64,000 nt of DNA from contig DUAT01000072.1 in the NCBI GenBank assembly GCA_012960755.1, positions 236,588 to 300,587 of the forward strand, given 5' to 3'. The notes below the pieces were generated by a model. The model ran no database searches and was not told where the DNA came from. It was given only the letters and a program-made list of their open reading frames with translations. Shown here in pieces: positions 54,274-64,000 of this stretch. Source of the DNA: Gammaproteobacteria bacterium. GTDB taxonomy: Bacteria; Pseudomonadota; Gammaproteobacteria; Pseudomonadales; Azotimanducaceae_A. How positions within the stretch are numbered: position 1 is the first letter of the stretch; the number at the start of each line of letters is the position of its first letter. The position numbers and the translations under genes are program-made.

Positions 54274-55377
54274 TTATATTCCTACCCTGACCTTGGCTGT
54301 ATCGTCGCTTGCGGTGCGACGTGCCAGGTCAATATACCGACCGTTAAATTCCATGGTTACCGCAGGTGCTTTGCCGAACAGCACCTCGAACGGTGCCGTA
54401 CCAAACACTATCAATTCATCACCGAAGCGACCAAGATCTGCAAAAATTGCGTTACCATTGCCATCTTCTATTTCCAGCCAACATTCGTCGATAAACACAA
54501 ACTTCAAGGAGTCTTCTCCACCGGCTTCAACGGTGATGTAGTTTATACCGCCCACGGTTTCCCGCTCGATTGAAACCAGGTCCGGATCGATTTCAATGAC
54601 GCGTGTATCTAACTCGGTCGGTCCGATGTTTTCACCCTGTGCGAGGATCACACTTTCGGTACTGGCCCCTATACCGTCTTCGGCTGGGGTTTCAGTTAAG
54701 GTTTCAGTGCTGGTTTCAGTGCTGGTTTCGCTCACACCTCTAATCAGGCTTGAATCATCTGACTCCAACAGAGTACTCTCGTCAGGCACATTCGGTGCAT
54801 TGCCAGAACTGAAGACTGCAAGGTCGTTACCCGTATCAACACTCCTGTCTTGATCAACTGCACCAGCGGGCGAATCTTCAGCAGTCAATGCTGAGCCCTC
54901 TCTCAGTAGTGCAGGTTCCTGTGGTGCACTTTCCTGTTGTGTAGTGTCAAAAGACGTTTGCTCGTTCCGGGACGAGTAAAACCACACCATCATAATAACA
55001 ATCAACAGAGCCACCAGACCAATGATTCCAGTTTGAAACACCGGGCCGGTGAAATATCTTGGACTAACGACATCTTTCGGGGCCTTTCTGAAATCAGACG
55101 ACCTCACGGTTGGTTTCGAATCAGCTTCGAACAGCAGCACCACCTCATCGGCATCGAGCTTAACCAGTTTGGCATAGGACCGCAGGTAGCCTTTGACGAA
55201 GGCCTTTTTAGCGATCTCATCAATTCGGTCTTCATCGATGTAACGAATAAACGCCGGGGTGAGGTACAGTTCTTTGGCGATATCTTCCTGGGACAAGCTC
55301 AAAGACTCTCTTGCCGCCACTAACATGGTCGACGCGGTCACCCTGGGCTGTTCAGGTATGGAGGCGGCGTCAGTCAC
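54274..55377 (-). CDS. rodZ: Cytoskeletal cell-shape protein RodZ
   Basis: RodZ links MreB filaments to the inner membrane. The N-terminal helix-turn-helix ([40 protein letters not shown]) binds MreB, a transmembrane helix ([18 protein letters not shown], around 115-135) follows, then an acidic, repeat-rich linker ([16 protein letters not shown], from a repeated 12-bp unit) and the C-terminal beta domain DUF4115 ([35 protein letters not shown]). GTG start overlapping the pilF stop (GTGA). 367 residues. Confidence 0.96.
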   Translation of the reverse strand: MTDAASIPEQPRVTASTMLVAARESLSLSQEDIAKELYLTPAFIRYIDEDRIDEIAKKAFVKGYLRSYAKLVKLDADEVVLLFEADSKPTVRSSDFRKAPKDVVSPRYFTGPVFQTGIIGLVALLIVIMMVWFYSSRNEQTSFDTTQQESAPQEPALLREGSALTAEDSPAGAVDQDRSVDTGNDLAVFSSGNAPNVPDESTLLESDDSSLIRGVSETSTETSTETLTETPAEDGIGASTESVILAQGENIGPTELDTRVIEIDPDLVSIERETVGGINYITVEAGGEDSLKFVFIDECWLEIEDGNGNAIFADLGRFGDELIVFGTAPFEVLFGKAPAVTMEFNGRYIDLARRTASDDTAKVRVGI

Positions 55378-56147
55378 TTAATGAACCTCTCGTATTCGCG
55401 AGCCTGCGCTGTATAGGGAAAGACATTTCGTAACGTCAAAGAACAGCTTGCATTTTCATCTGGTTTGTCGAAGACGACGGCTAATTTTACACACAACAGC
55501 AGACTTCGGGCTGACTGGGACGAACCCGAGATGTGTCGGCGATAGTAACTTCTTGATTCAACGAACTCTTTTTGAGAGTAACGAATCTCTGCCAGCTCCA
55601 GCAATGCCCGGGGCTGTCTGGGATTCAACTGGGTAGCCCGGAGAAATGCCATTTGTGCTTCATCGGTATTACCCAGCTTGTTGTGACAAACTCCGAGGTT
55701 TTCGAACACCAGGGCGCGATTCTGGTACAAGCGGTCGTCCGCAGCAATGATCAGGTGCTCAATAGCTTCTTCATATCGTCCCTCGCCATACAAAAAGGCA
55801 CCGTAGGTATTCTGGGCCTGGGTAAAGTATCGATCCTGTGAAATGGCCCTTTTAAAATGGGTCTCAGCAAGATCATAGTCACCCTCGATCTGGAACAATC
55901 GCCCCATGGCGTGATGCGCCTTGGCGGATTTTGGATCGAGATTCAGTGCTTTCGTTAGATTTTCTTTGGCGCGAGCGTATTCACCATTGCGGATGTATCC
56001 AATGCCCAGATCAATATACGCCTGGAGTTGCTTTTCCGGGTCTGCTTTTCTGTTGGGACCGGTGACTTCTGTGACACAGCTGCTTAGCAGCACGGCAAGA
56101 CTAACAACAGTGCAAACAAAAACACCTCTTCCAGGCATCTGCCTCAT
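55374..56147 (-). CDS. pilF: Type IV pilus biogenesis lipoprotein PilF/PilW
   Basis: An outer-membrane TPR lipoprotein that helps assemble the PilQ secretin. Lipobox in the signal peptide (VLLSSC), then about six TPR units: AYIDLGIGYIRNGEYARAKE, AHHAMGRLFQIEGDYDLAET, AQNTYGAFLYGEGRYEEAIE, VFENLGVCHNKLGNTDEAQM, ALLELAEIRYSQKEFVESRS. 257 residues. Sits between rlmN and rodZ, the usual gammaproteobacterial place. Confidence 0.94.
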   Translation of the reverse strand: MRQMPGRGVFVCTVVSLAVLLSSCVTEVTGPNRKADPEKQLQAYIDLGIGYIRNGEYARAKENLTKALNLDPKSAKAHHAMGRLFQIEGDYDLAETHFKRAISQDRYFTQAQNTYGAFLYGEGRYEEAIEHLIIAADDRLYQNRALVFENLGVCHNKLGNTDEAQMAFLRATQLNPRQPRALLELAEIRYSQKEFVESRSYYRRHISGSSQSARSLLLCVKLAVVFDKPDENASCSLTLRNVFPYTAQAREYERFIK

Positions 56148-57260
56148 CTATAGGGCTCCAGTCGCAATACGACGGTACTTTTCCTGACGCCGGGTCCTAT
56201 CCTTGACCTCGCCGACCAGCTGGCCGCATGCGGCATTAATGTCTTCGCCACGAGTGGTCCGAACAGTGACATTGTAACCTGCCTTTATCAACCGATCCTG
56301 GAATGCCCGTACAGCAATGAAGCCGGGGCGTTTGTAATCGGAACCCGGGAATGGGTTGAACGGGATCAGATTGATCTTGCAGGGGAAATTTTTAAGCAGC
56401 GTCGCCAGTTCAGCGGCATGTTCCGGCTGATCGTTGACGGCATTGATCAAGGTATATTCAACAGTGATGGTGCGCTTTTCTCCCAGGTTCTGCGCGTATT
56501 GCCTGCATGCCTCCAACAATTCAGCAATGGGGTACTTCCTGTTAACAGGTACCAGTTGATTGCGTAGTTCATCATTTGGCGCATGCAGTGAAATCGCCAG
56601 GGAAGCATCTGTCGTTTCTTTCAATTTGTAGATACCCGGCACGACCCCTGCGGTGGAAATCGTCACTTTTCGTTTTGATATACCGTAACCAAGATCATCC
56701 ATCATGATGTCGACCGCGGCAGTGACATTGTCAACGTTCAGCAGGGGCTCACCCATGCCCATCAAAACAACATTGGTGACGGCACGTTTTCTGTCCGGGT
56801 ATGCCTTCTGCAGTACTTTCCTGGCAATCCGAACCTGGCCAACAATTTCGGATGCCGTCAAATTGCTGTTGAAGCCCTGTTTACCAGTTGAGCAAAAACT
56901 GCAATCAAGGGCGCAGCCCACCTGGGAAGACACACACAAGGTGCCCCGACCATCTTCAGGTATAAATACGGTTTCCACCGCGCTACCAGATTCAGAACGC
57001 ATCAGCCATTTACGCGTCCCGTCTTTTGATACTCGTTCGGTAATAATTTCCGGCTCACGGATTTCACCCATTGCCTCGAACTGGTTGCGAAGTTTCTGAC
57101 TGATATCAGACATCTGCTGAAAGTCATCAAGATAACGATGATGAATCCACTTCATAATCTGCGGGACACGGTAGGGTTTCTCACCAAGCTTTAGTAGCAG
57201 CGCTCCAAGTTGTTGCTGGGACAAGCCCAGAAAATTGATCCTGGCGGTATTTTCGGTCAT
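56148..57260 (-). CDS. rlmN: Dual-specificity rRNA/tRNA adenine-C2 methyltransferase RlmN
   Basis: A radical-SAM enzyme methylating A2503 of 23S rRNA and A37 of some tRNAs. The cluster motif is [15 protein letters not shown] (CxxxCxxC, around 112-119); [11 protein letters not shown] and [12 protein letters not shown] are typical, and the resolving/methyl-carrying Cys pair is completed by AACGQL near the C-terminus. 370 residues, ATG at 57260. Three bases downstream of ndk. Confidence 0.98.
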   Translation of the reverse strand: MTENTARINFLGLSQQQLGALLLKLGEKPYRVPQIMKWIHHRYLDDFQQMSDISQKLRNQFEAMGEIREPEIITERVSKDGTRKWLMRSESGSAVETVFIPEDGRGTLCVSSQVGCALDCSFCSTGKQGFNSNLTASEIVGQVRIARKVLQKAYPDRKRAVTNVVLMGMGEPLLNVDNVTAAVDIMMDDLGYGISKRKVTISTAGVVPGIYKLKETTDASLAISLHAPNDELRNQLVPVNRKYPIAELLEACRQYAQNLGEKRTITVEYTLINAVNDQPEHAAELATLLKNFPCKINLIPFNPFPGSDYKRPGFIAVRAFQDRLIKAGYNVTVRTTRGEDINAACGQLVGEVKDRTRRQEKYRRIATGAL

Positions 57261-57263
57261 TAA

Positions 57264-57689
57264 TTATCTTTCGCAGATTTGGTCTTCAGTAAAGAAATAG
57301 GCAATTTCACGTGCTGCAGTATCCGTTGCATCAGAACCGTGAACCGCGTTGGCGGTAAAAGAGTCTGCAAAGTCAGCCCGTATTGTGCCTGCATCCGCTT
57401 CTTTCGGATTAGTTGCACCCATTAGTTCACGATTTTTAAGAACGGCATTTTCTCCCTTGAGTACCTGTACTACGACAGGACCGGAGGTCATAAATTCAAC
57501 CAATTCGCCATAAAACGGCTTTCCCTCGTGCTCCGCGTAGAAGCCCTGGGCTTCTTTCTGACTTAAATGGACCATTCTGGAGGCGACCACCTGCAAACCC
57601 GCCTTCTCAAAGCGAGACACAATGTCGCCAATCGCGTTTTTTGCGACCGCATTGGGTTTGATGATGGAAAAGGTCTTTTCAACCGCCAT
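57264..57689 (-). CDS. ndk: Nucleoside diphosphate kinase
   Basis: Equalises NTP pools. 141 residues beginning [18 protein letters not shown]; the phosphorylated histidine is in [12 protein letters not shown], the family signature. The promoter must lie in the 200-base gap to iscX. Heads the run ndk-rlmN-pilF-rodZ-ispG-hisS-yfgM-bamB-der. Confidence 0.98.
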   Translation of the reverse strand: MAVEKTFSIIKPNAVAKNAIGDIVSRFEKAGLQVVASRMVHLSQKEAQGFYAEHEGKPFYGELVEFMTSGPVVVQVLKGENAVLKNRELMGATNPKEADAGTIRADFADSFTANAVHGSDATDTAAREIAYFFTEDQICER

Positions 57690-57762
57690 AACTTCTTTAC
57701 TCCTGAGTACTCTTATTTAGAGATATTTAATATCAAGCTTTGAACTAGAACTGAATCTACTT

Positions 57763-57787
57763 AAAACCCGTGATTATACGCGGGTTT
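57763..57787 (-). terminator. Terminator after iscX
   Basis: AAACCCG (57764-57770) pairs with CGGGTTT (57781-57787) around ten bases; on the minus strand the stem ends in TTTT. It lies 100 bases past iscX and should end the isc transcript before ndk. The loop contains TATAAT on this strand, so it could also be a -10 box for ndk. Confidence 0.55.
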
Positions 57788-57889
57788 AGCCCTGAATTTG
57801 TACCGATCCCGATTCCTGTCCACTATGACGCAAACCGGCAAAAGGCGGCGGATTCTAGCGGTATTTAAGGGTTATTGCGAGGTTCTTGT

Positions 57890-58093
57890 TTAATCTTCGG
57901 CTTCCTCGATCCAGGCCGCCTGGATTGCCTCGAGAATCTTCTCGCCGGACCGCTTCGGGTCATCGTCAAAACCGCCCAATTCCATGACCCAGCGATGCAA
58001 ATCAGTAAACCTGATACTGATGGGATCAACATCCGGATGGGCCTCATACAATTCGATGGCAATATCATTCACATCAATCCACTTTAGACTCAT
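57890..58093 (-). CDS. iscX: Iron-sulfur assembly accessory protein IscX
   Basis: A small acidic protein that binds IscS and adjusts its activity according to iron. MSLKWIDVNDIAIELYEAHP is the family start, with RFTDLHRWVMELGGF and a C-terminal ILEAIQAAWIEEAED. Start placed at the ATG at 58093, with AGAGGAG seven bases upstream; the frame back to 58138 is not needed. 67 residues. Last gene of the isc operon. Confidence 0.96.
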   Translation of the reverse strand: MSLKWIDVNDIAIELYEAHPDVDPISIRFTDLHRWVMELGGFDDDPKRSGEKILEAIQAAWIEEAED

Positions 58094-58175
58094 TGTACGG
58101 CTCCTCTTTGCATCAGCACGTTCGTGTGCCATTTTCAACGCCGAATTGTGCTAACAGGGGCTCTTCAGCAGCCTG

Positions 58176-58514
58176 CTAGTGGCTTTCAGACACCTGGTTG
58201 ATGGTGTATTTCGGTATTTCAATCACCAGATCCTCATCGCCAATTTCCACCTGGCAGCTTAACCTTGAGTCCGGCTCCAAACCCCAGGCTTTGTCCAACA
58301 GGTCGTCTTCGAGTTCTTCTGATTCTTCCAGGGAATCGAATCCTTCACGCAGAATGACGTGACAGGTTGTGCAGGCACAGGCCATCTCGCACGCATGCTC
58401 AATCTCTACGCCATTCGCCAGCGCCAGCTCAATCAGGTTGTCACCTGGTTCTGCATCGATCACTATGCCCTCCGGGCACCGTTCCGGGTGGGGCAATATC
58501 ACTATCTGCGGCAC
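58176..58514 (-). CDS. fdx: [2Fe-2S] ferredoxin of the ISC system
   Basis: Gives electrons for cluster assembly on IscU. The GTG at 58514 overlaps the hscA stop by one base and gives PQIVILPHPERCPEGIV, matching the known start. Cluster cysteines: the CEMACACTTC group (positions about 42, 48, 51) and the later Cys in RLSCQVEI. 112 residues, with KYTINQVSESH at the end as in E. coli Fdx. Confidence 0.97.
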   Translation of the reverse strand: MPQIVILPHPERCPEGIVIDAEPGDNLIELALANGVEIEHACEMACACTTCHVILREGFDSLEESEELEDDLLDKAWGLEPDSRLSCQVEIGDEDLVIEIPKYTINQVSESH

Positions 58515-60421
58515 TACTGTTGCTTCTCCAGTTCGTCAATCCTGTGCCCGGCCAGGGCCAGTTTCACACTGGCGTCCATTCTTCGTGAGGCAAACTCATC
58601 GGAGGCTTTTGAGAGGGCCTCTGTCAGGTCGGTGATTGATCGCGCGGTGTTCTTCGGGCGTCCTTCACTGCCTTCAGTCTTATCGAGGCCAGCCTGAAGA
58701 TTTTCAATACTCTGGCGCATGGCGTTGATTTCATCAGCAGACAGCAGGTTCTCTCCATCTGCCGCAAGGGCGCCGGTGACCGCATCGATAACCCGGACCG
58801 CATCGACCCTGGCCTCGGCGACGGAGCGGGTCTGAATATCTTCTTTGGCGTGATCAAACGACGATTTCAACATGGCCATCACTTCGTCTTCACTTAAACC
58901 ATAGGAGGGTTTGACCTCAACCCTTGCTTCTATGCCAGTGCTGAGTTCTCTCGCTGCGACCGACAATAAACCATCAGCATCGACCTGGAACATCACACCG
59001 ATCCTGGCCGCACCCGCAACCATGGGCGGGATACCGCGTAATTCAAAACGTGCCAGTGACCGGCAATCTTTCACCAGCTCCCGTTCACCCTGTAATACGT
59101 GAATCAACATAGCGGTTTGACCATCCTTGTAGGTCGTAAATTCCTGCGCTTTGGATACCGGTATGGTGGTATTTCGATCGATGACCTTCTCGACCAGACC
59201 ACCTATGGTTTCCAAACCCAAAGACAGCGGTAATACATCAAGGAGCAACATCTCATCGTCGGCTTTGTTGCCAATCAGAATATTCGCCTGAATCGCAGCA
59301 CCCACAGCCACAACCCGATCAGGGTCGATATTATTCATCGGCTCAAGCTGAAAATAATCGGTCACCGCATGGGCCACACTGGGCACGCGAGTCGAACCAC
59401 CCACCAGGACCACACTGTGGATGCTGTCGAGGGCGACACCGGCATCTCGCACGGCGCGGCGACAGGCTTTTATGGAATCACTCACCAGTGGTGAAATGAG
59501 TTCATCAAATGTAGTTCTTGTCAGCACGCCGTCAAATTTGAGCCCGGACATATCAATGTTGACATCGACCGAGTCATGATCACTTAACGTCTCTTTTATT
59601 CTTCTGGCTTCCAGCAGGAGGCTGCGCAATTGACCCGGATTGATCTGGGCCGTGTAGCCTGACTTTTCAATCAGCCATTCTGCGATGGCCAGGTCGAAGT
59701 CATCACCACCCAGGGCAGAGTTGCCACCGGTTGCCAATACTTCAAATACTCCCTTTTTCAAACGCAGCAGGGATATGTCGAATGTGCCGCCGCCCAGGTC
59801 GTAAACCGCAATCACGCCTTCAGCACCGGTATCCAAACCGTAGGCAACAGCCGCCGCAGTTGGCTCGCTAAGCAGCCTAAGCAGGTTTAAATTGGCAATC
59901 GTTGCGGCATCCTTGGTTGCCTGTCGCTGGGCCTCATCAAAATAGGCCGGGACAGTGATGACAACACCATCCAGCGAACCGGCAAGGGACTCCTCAGCCC
60001 GGGTACTTAAGGCCTGGAGAATTTTTGCCGATGCTTCAACGGGGCTCACCTGGCCACTCACCACATTGATCAGTGGCATGCCTGCCTCGGTATTGGTGAA
60101 GTCATAGGGCAATTGCGTGCCCAGGGTTTTTACATCCTCGATACCACGACCCATGAGACGCTTTATCGACAGCAGCGTATTACCAGGGTCTGATCTGGCT
60201 GCTGCCAATGCGATTTCACCGACTTGCGTTAAACCATCTTTGAGATAACGCACAACAGAGGGCAACAAGTGCTCACCGTAGACATCCGGCAGGGTCTGGA
60301 CTTCCCCACCCCGGTAGCTGGCAATCAGCGAATTTGTTGTACCCAGGTCGATACCTGCGGCACGTTTACGCAGATGCGGGTCCACGGTCTGGCCGGGTTC
60401 GGTTATTTGCAGCAGTGCCAT
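58514..60421 (-). CDS. hscA: Fe-S cluster chaperone HscA (Hsp70 family)
   Basis: A specialised Hsp70 that with HscB moves clusters off Isc[21 protein letters not shown] is the usual HscA start, then [16 protein letters not shown], the ATPase signatures [14 protein letters not shown] and [17 protein letters not shown], and the substrate-binding domain from about 390. I start at the ATG at 60421 because it matches the family; an ATG at 60433 adds four residues. 635 residues. Confidence 0.97.
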   Translation of the reverse strand: MALLQITEPGQTVDPHLRKRAAGIDLGTTNSLIASYRGGEVQTLPDVYGEHLLPSVVRYLKDGLTQVGEIALAAARSDPGNTLLSIKRLMGRGIEDVKTLGTQLPYDFTNTEAGMPLINVVSGQVSPVEASAKILQALSTRAEESLAGSLDGVVITVPAYFDEAQRQATKDAATIANLNLLRLLSEPTAAAVAYGLDTGAEGVIAVYDLGGGTFDISLLRLKKGVFEVLATGGNSALGGDDFDLAIAEWLIEKSGYTAQINPGQLRSLLLEARRIKETLSDHDSVDVNIDMSGLKFDGVLTRTTFDELISPLVSDSIKACRRAVRDAGVALDSIHSVVLVGGSTRVPSVAHAVTDYFQLEPMNNIDPDRVVAVGAAIQANILIGNKADDEMLLLDVLPLSLGLETIGGLVEKVIDRNTTIPVSKAQEFTTYKDGQTAMLIHVLQGERELVKDCRSLARFELRGIPPMVAGAARIGVMFQVDADGLLSVAARELSTGIEARVEVKPSYGLSEDEVMAMLKSSFDHAKEDIQTRSVAEARVDAVRVIDAVTGALAADGENLLSADEINAMRQSIENLQAGLDKTEGSEGRPKNTARSITDLTEALSKASDEFASRRMDASVKLALAGHRIDELEKQQ

Positions 60422-60487
60422 GTGCAGCGCCATGTTTGTTCTGTCAGCATTTATCAGTCAACTCTTGTTAGCTCTTGTCAGCTTTTG

Positions 60488-61075
60488 TTAATAGCCCAAT
60501 AACTTTTCTTCCAGGTGATCTGCAGCGATAAGTAGTTTGTTAACAAACTGCATCTCGTAAACCGTGTGTTCGGCGGGTGACTCCTTTTTCCCGGCGCCTT
60601 CAGATTGCGCGGCATCCGATCCTACGAATTGCGTGCCGAATCTCGTTAACAGCGCTGACATGGTCTGGCCGATGCGCTGTTTGTAATCATCCAGCAGTGC
60701 CAGTGCCGCCTCACCTTTTGATTCTATGTCTTCCAGTTCTTCCCTTAACTCGATCTGCTCCAGTAAAAACACCGGGTCCAGTATCGGGTTCGATTCGATC
60801 TTTATGCCATTGAGTTCCAGTAAATATATTGCTCTGGACAAAGGCACCCTGAGGGTGTTGTAAGCCGAATTAATCTGCGTTGCCCATTGCATCGAGAGTC
60901 TTTTTTCATGTTCTGTCGCGTTGGCGAATTTATCAGGATGAACACTTAACTGAAGCTCACGATAGCGCTCGGACAGTGCATCAGGATCAACCTGGAAATC
61001 GACCTCAAACTGAAAAATCTCGAAATAGTTTTGTTTGAAGTCCGCGGTGTCAAACGTAGTTGATTCTTTGGTCAA
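60488..61075 (-). CDS. hscB: Co-chaperone HscB
   Basis: A J-domain protein that brings IscU to HscA. The J domain is NYFEIFQFEVDFQVDPDALS with the HPD loop in LSVHPDKFANAT; the C-terminal helical bundle (LLEQIELREELEDIESKGEA) binds IscU. 195 residues, about 20 more than usual, with a Ser/Gly/Lys insert near the end (SDAAQSEGAGKKESPAEH). The start is the TTG at 61075, the first of three tandem copies of the same short sequence. Confidence 0.95.
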   Translation of the reverse strand: MTKESTTFDTADFKQNYFEIFQFEVDFQVDPDALSERYRELQLSVHPDKFANATEHEKRLSMQWATQINSAYNTLRVPLSRAIYLLELNGIKIESNPILDPVFLLEQIELREELEDIESKGEAALALLDDYKQRIGQTMSALLTRFGTQFVGSDAAQSEGAGKKESPAEHTVYEMQFVNKLLIAADHLEEKLLGY

Positions 61076-61119
61076 GGGCTGGATCTTTAGTCAAGGGGTT
61101 GAATCTTTCGTCAGGGTAT
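61063..61119. repeat. Three tandem copies of a 19-20 bp unit at the hscB 5' end
   Basis: On the minus strand, TTGACCAAAGAATCA (start of hscB), TTGACTAAAGATCCA and CTGACGAAAGATTCA follow each other at spacings of 19 and 20 bases. The upper copies are out of frame or closed by a stop, so only the lowest is the real start. Confidence 0.75.
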
Positions 61120-61149
61120 CTGTCACAATATTGGATGGACACTGGATTC

Positions 61150-61173
61150 GGCAGCTTAGCTGGTAAAGCAGCC
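61150..61173 (-). other. Hairpin between iscA and hscB
   Basis: GGCAGCTT pairs with AAGCAGCC (one mismatch) around an eight-base loop in the 107-base gap inside the isc operon. It could mark an mRNA processing point that separates iscRSUA from hscBA-fdx-iscX. Confidence 0.35.
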
Positions 61174-61182
61174 TGAGTGGCC

Positions 61183-61506
61183 CTATACCGTAAAGCTCTC
61201 ACCGCAACCGCATTCATTTTGCACATTCGGGTTCTTGAACTCGAAGCCTTCGTTGAGGCCCTTTTTTACATAATCCATTTCGGTGCCATCGATGTAAACC
61301 AGGCTTTTGGGGTCAACGAAGACATCAACACCCAGGCATTCGAACTTGAGATCCTCGACTAAGGGTTCGTCAACCGGCTCTATGACATACATCAGGCCGG
61401 AACAACCAGTGGTTTTCACCGCAAGCCGGATACCCACACCCTTGCCACGAGAACCAAGGTAGTCATTAACATGTGCTGCTGCTTCTTTTGTGAGGCTAAT
61501 CCCCAT
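61183..61506 (-). CDS. iscA: A-type Fe-S carrier IscA
   Basis: Carries clusters or iron to apo-proteins. [20 protein letters not shown] begins the standard 107-residue protein; the three cysteines are in [10 protein letters not shown] and NECGCGESF. The ATG at 61506 has AAGGA upstream; the open frame to 61572 overlaps iscU and is not the start. Confidence 0.97.
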   Translation of the reverse strand: MGISLTKEAAAHVNDYLGSRGKGVGIRLAVKTTGCSGLMYVIEPVDEPLVEDLKFECLGVDVFVDPKSLVYIDGTEMDYVKKGLNEGFEFKNPNVQNECGCGESFTV

Positions 61507-61519
61507 TGTTTTTAAATCC

Positions 61520-61936
61520 TTACCCTTCTGCCAGCTGAGGAACGACATCTGCCTGTTCATCGTTCTTTTCACGAAAATCTTTTATGGCTGCCTTGATGGC
61601 GTCTTCTGCCAGTACGGAACAGTGTATTTTTACCGGTGGTAATGCCAGCTCTTCTGCTATTTGAGTATTCTTGATGGAACCTGCTTCATCCAGCGTTCGC
61701 CCCTTAACCCATTCGGTCAGCAGTGAACTTGATGCAATAGCAGAACCACAGCCATAAGTCTTGAACTTGGCATCTTCGATAACGCCATCTTCACCGACCT
61801 TGATCTGCAGGCGCATCACGTCACCACAAGCCGGGGCACCCACCATACCGGTGCCGACATTTTCATCTGCGACATCCATCTTGCCCACATTCCTGGGATT
61901 TTCGTAATGATCCAACACCTTGTCACTGTATGCCAT
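61520..61936 (-). CDS. iscU: Fe-S cluster scaffold IscU
   Basis: The scaffold on which clusters are built. Begins [18 protein letters not shown]; the three cluster cysteines are in [23 protein letters not shown] and [11 protein letters not shown], and LPPVK is the HscA recognition motif. 138 residues, with a short acidic tail (DVVPQLAEG) beyond the usual end. Confidence 0.98.
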   Translation of the reverse strand: MAYSDKVLDHYENPRNVGKMDVADENVGTGMVGAPACGDVMRLQIKVGEDGVIEDAKFKTYGCGSAIASSSLLTEWVKGRTLDEAGSIKNTQIAEELALPPVKIHCSVLAEDAIKAAIKDFREKNDEQADVVPQLAEG

Positions 61937-61957
61937 GTCGATGCTCCAACAATCTAT

Positions 61958-63172
61958 TTAATGTGCGGCCCACTCGATACTATCGAGATCAACGCCATCT
62001 TTGTACATATCCCACAAGGGAGAGAGGTCTCTCAACTTTTCTACCGCGTTATGCAGTCTATCAATGGCCACATCAATATTTTCTTCAGTAGTAAAACGGC
62101 CAATCGAAAACCTGAGTGAGCTATGAGCCATTTCGTCATTCAGGCCCAGCGCACGCAGCACATAAGAGGGTTCAAGACTGGCGGAAGTACAAGCGGAGCC
62201 AGACGATACAGCAAGCTCACTCAACGACATGATAAGCGACTCACCTTCAACAAAGTTAAAACTCACATTCAGAATACCCGGCACCCGATGTTCCGTACTG
62301 CCGTTAACATACACTTCTTCCATGTCGCTCAAACCGTCCCACAACCGCTGGCGCAATGCCGTGATGCGCCTGCTCTCTTCGTGTATTTCTTCCTTTGCAA
62401 TTCGAAACGCCTCGCCCATACCGACCAACTGGTGCGTCGCCAATGTACCGGAACGCATACCACGTTCATGACCACCGCCGTGAATCTGTGCTTCGAGCCT
62501 GACACGGGGTTTGCGCCGAACAAACAGAACGCCAACACCCTTGGGCCCGTATATCTTGTGGGCGGAAAAGGACATCAGGTCGATCTTCATTTCTGTGAGG
62601 TCAATATCAAGCTTACCGGCACTCTGTGCGGCATCAACATGGAAGAATACTTTACGTGCCCGGCAGACCTCACCGATTGCAGCGATATCGTTAACGACGC
62701 CAATCTCGTTGTTCACATGCATGATGGAAACCAGCACCGTATCGTCACGGATCGCGGCAGCGACCTGTTGCGGCTGGATAAGACCGTCAGAATCCGGGTC
62801 AAGATAGGTGACTTCAAACCCTTCACGCTCCAGATGGCGACAGGTATCAAGCACGGCTTTGTGTTCAATTTTGGAGGTGATGATGTGCTTGCCCCTGCTC
62901 TGGTAGAAATGAGCAATACCCTTGATGGCAAGGTTGTCAGATTCAGTTGCGCCTGAGGTCCAGACGATTTCTCTCGGGTCCGCACCGATCAGGTCCGCGA
63001 CCTGGCGGCGGGCAATCTCTACTGCTTCCTCTGCCTCCCAGCCAAACTTATGAGAACGGCTGGCCGGATTACCAAAATTGCCTTCTGCCAACAGGCAATC
63101 GCTCATTTTCTGGGCGACGCGCGGATCCACTGGCGTGGTGGCAGCATAGTCAAAATAAATAGGGGATGTCAT
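61958..63172 (-). CDS. iscS: Cysteine desulfurase IscS
   Basis: PLP enzyme supplying sulfur for clusters and tRNA thiolation. [16 protein letters not shown] at the start, [24 protein letters not shown] with the PLP lysine, and the active-site loop [20 protein letters not shown] with the persulfide Cys. 404 residues. The ATG overlaps the iscR stop by four bases. Confidence 0.98.
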   Translation of the reverse strand: MTSPIYFDYAATTPVDPRVAQKMSDCLLAEGNFGNPASRSHKFGWEAEEAVEIARRQVADLIGADPREIVWTSGATESDNLAIKGIAHFYQSRGKHIITSKIEHKAVLDTCRHLEREGFEVTYLDPDSDGLIQPQQVAAAIRDDTVLVSIMHVNNEIGVVNDIAAIGEVCRARKVFFHVDAAQSAGKLDIDLTEMKIDLMSFSAHKIYGPKGVGVLFVRRKPRVRLEAQIHGGGHERGMRSGTLATHQLVGMGEAFRIAKEEIHEESRRITALRQRLWDGLSDMEEVYVNGSTEHRVPGILNVSFNFVEGESLIMSLSELAVSSGSACTSASLEPSYVLRALGLNDEMAHSSLRFSIGRFTTEENIDVAIDRLHNAVEKLRDLSPLWDMYKDGVDLDSIEWAAH

Positions 63173-63648
63173 GCTTCTACTTCCTGGGTTGACAGCCTGA
63201 TGAGATCTTCGCGGCGTAGTTCCTGTCGGGCCGCGACTTCCCGCACTTGTCTTTTTTCAATCAGGCTGGCGAGATCAATACTACTGAGAAATTGATGGAT
63301 CTGGTCGCTCAGGTCTGACCAGAGTTCATGGGTAAGGCAGGTTTCACCGTGCTGGCAATCTGACCGACCACCGCATTTGGTGGCATCAACGATTTCATCC
63401 ACAGAATCAACGATCTGGGCAACATAAATATCACCGGCACTACGGCTCAGTCGATAACCTCCACCAGGACCGCGAACACTCTGCACCAGCTCCCGACGGC
63501 GTAGTTTCGCAAATAACTGCTCCAGGTAGGACAAGGAAATCCCCTGTCTTTCGGATATCTCCGCCAGGCTGATCGGCCCTTCATCCCTGTGCACCGCCAG
63601 GTCCAGCATAGCTGTGACAGCATAACGACCTTTTGCAGTTAATCTCAT
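63169..63648 (-). CDS. iscR: Fe-S-responsive transcription regulator IscR
   Basis: An Rrf2-family repressor carrying a [2Fe-2S] cluster. The winged helix begins [20 protein letters not shown], with [20 protein letters not shown] and [10 protein letters not shown]; ligands are the three cysteines of [14 protein letters not shown] and the His in CLTHELW. Start set at the ATG at 63648 (AGG upstream) which gives the usual 159 residues. First gene of the isc operon; it should repress its own promoter when clusters are plentiful. Confidence 0.98.
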   Translation of the reverse strand: MRLTAKGRYAVTAMLDLAVHRDEGPISLAEISERQGISLSYLEQLFAKLRRRELVQSVRGPGGGYRLSRSAGDIYVAQIVDSVDEIVDATKCGGRSDCQHGETCLTHELWSDLSDQIHQFLSSIDLASLIEKRQVREVAARQELRREDLIRLSTQEVEA

Positions 63649-63768
63649 AATTTGTACCTGTGATCTATGGAAGCTCTGATTAGTGCGGCATACCAACCTA
63701 AATCAGAGATTCCTTCTCAATATGATCAGTCCAAAGCGCCTGAAAACCAGCACTCACCGGGGCTACGA

Positions 63769-63797
63769 ATTATGTAATACCCGACTTTTTTAGTCAA
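63769..63797 (-). promoter_or_regulatory. Sigma70 promoter of the isc operon
   Basis: TTGACT (63797-63792), 17-base spacer, CATAAT (63774-63769). The start of transcription would be near 63761, leaving an iscR leader of about 110 bases. Confidence 0.7.
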
Positions 63798-63826
63798 CCA
63801 TTTAACTGACTAATTTAGTCGGGTAA
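63777..63826. promoter_or_regulatory. Two adjacent type 1 IscR-binding sites
   Basis: 63777-63801 (ATACCCGACT, TTTTT, AGTCAACCAT) and 63802-63826 (TTAACTGACT, AATTT, AGTCGGGTAA) both fit the type 1 IscR consensus with GACT/AGTC half-sites around five A/T bases. They touch each other and cover the -35 box and spacer of the isc promoter, so bound holo-IscR would block RNA polymerase. Confidence 0.75.
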
Positions 63827-63879
63827 TAGCGGAGCAACGCGAGATTTCACCTTGTCCCTCTTACTGCCTATTTCCGACG

Positions 63880-64000
63880 CTACTTATCTCGTGCGAAACC
63901 AATTGTTGAAGACAGTTTGTTTTTAGCGGTTAAGAACTCCCGAAGGATGTTGACCTCCATCCATCCCAGCTCAACACTCCTACCATCTATTTTCCTAGGA
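63880..64000 (-). CDS. trmJ: tRNA 2'-O-methyltransferase TrmJ, C-terminal fragment
   Basis: An open frame entering from the right edge and ending at a TAG at 63882-63880. The visible 39 codons include GRSVELGWMEVNILREFLTA, which matches the C-terminal E-x-NILRG-h-L pattern of TrmJ, the SPOUT enzyme methylating residue 32 of tRNAs. TrmJ (or cysE then trmJ) lies directly upstream of iscR in E. coli and Pseudomonas, which supports the call. The catalytic part is outside the window. Confidence 0.6.
   Translation of the reverse strand, partial: PRKIDGRSVELGWMEVNILREFLTAKNKLSSTIGFARDK

Noticed and set aside
62123..62956. 277-codon plus-strand frame opposite iscS
   Set aside because: Antisense shadow of iscS; the composition mirrors the codon pattern of the real gene.
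1..64000. tRNA genes, rRNA genes or CRISPR arrays
   Set aside because: No cloverleaf-like sequence with the T-loop GTTCRA pattern, no rRNA segments and no regularly spaced long repeats were seen in any gap.

Overview
The window is a stretch of gammaproteobacterial chromosome. From memory, much of the gene order matches the Pseudomonas-type arrangement recJ / hom / dsbC / xerD / rplS-trmD-rimM-rpsP / ffh-ypjD, followed later by purL, guaA / xseA, der-bamB-yfgM-hisS-ispG-rodZ-pilF-rlmN-ndk and iscX-fdx-hscA-hscB-iscA-iscU-iscS-iscR-trmJ. Nearly all proteins look like a free-living, probably marine or aquatic gammaproteobacterium outside the well-studied genera; that placement is inference. I see no rRNA, tRNA, CRISPR array, prophage or transposase gene. 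REGION 1 (1-12.98 kb): a HAD hydrolase fragment at the edge, an exported M28 peptidase, a class III aminotransferase, then alaC-hom-recJ, dsbC, xerD and the ribosomal operon rpsP-rimM-trmD-rplS. Two long inverted repeats sit on either side of xerD (9380-9461 and 10595-10736). REGION 2 (13.0-28.27 kb): a surface-polysaccharide island placed between rpsP and ffh, two genes that are normally adjacent. It holds a bi-domain oxidoreductase whose ATG overlaps the ffh stop codon, an asparagine synthetase-type amidotransferase, two SAM methyltransferases, two GT4 and one GT2 glycosyltransferases, a WecG/TagA-type glycosyltransferase, a Wzx-like flippase broken into two frames, a VpsJ-like toroid protein, and two proteins I do not recognise. 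No initiating transferase, polymerase or outer-membrane export gene is visible, so the island must rely on genes elsewhere. REGION 3 (28.26-44 kb): ffh, ypjD, a CNNM/CorC transporter, leuA with a probable leucine leader peptide, a gamma-carbonic-anhydrase-like protein, two Nudix hydrolases, purL, tadA, a GcvR-like ACT protein, a small AT-rich regulator/membrane-protein pair with tandem operator-like palindromes, and guaA (without guaB). REGION 4 (44-64 kb): an M20 peptidase, xseA, an M23 peptidase, a SYLF lipoid-binding protein, the der-to-ndk block for ribosome assembly, outer-membrane assembly, isoprenoid synthesis and cell shape, and the complete ISC iron-sulfur operon with two adjacent IscR-type sites over its promoter; the C-terminus of trmJ runs off the right edge. 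A recurring feature is short tandem duplications (14-21 bp units, two or three copies), several of them at the 5' ends of genes (ypjD, hscB, purL, a Nudix gene).
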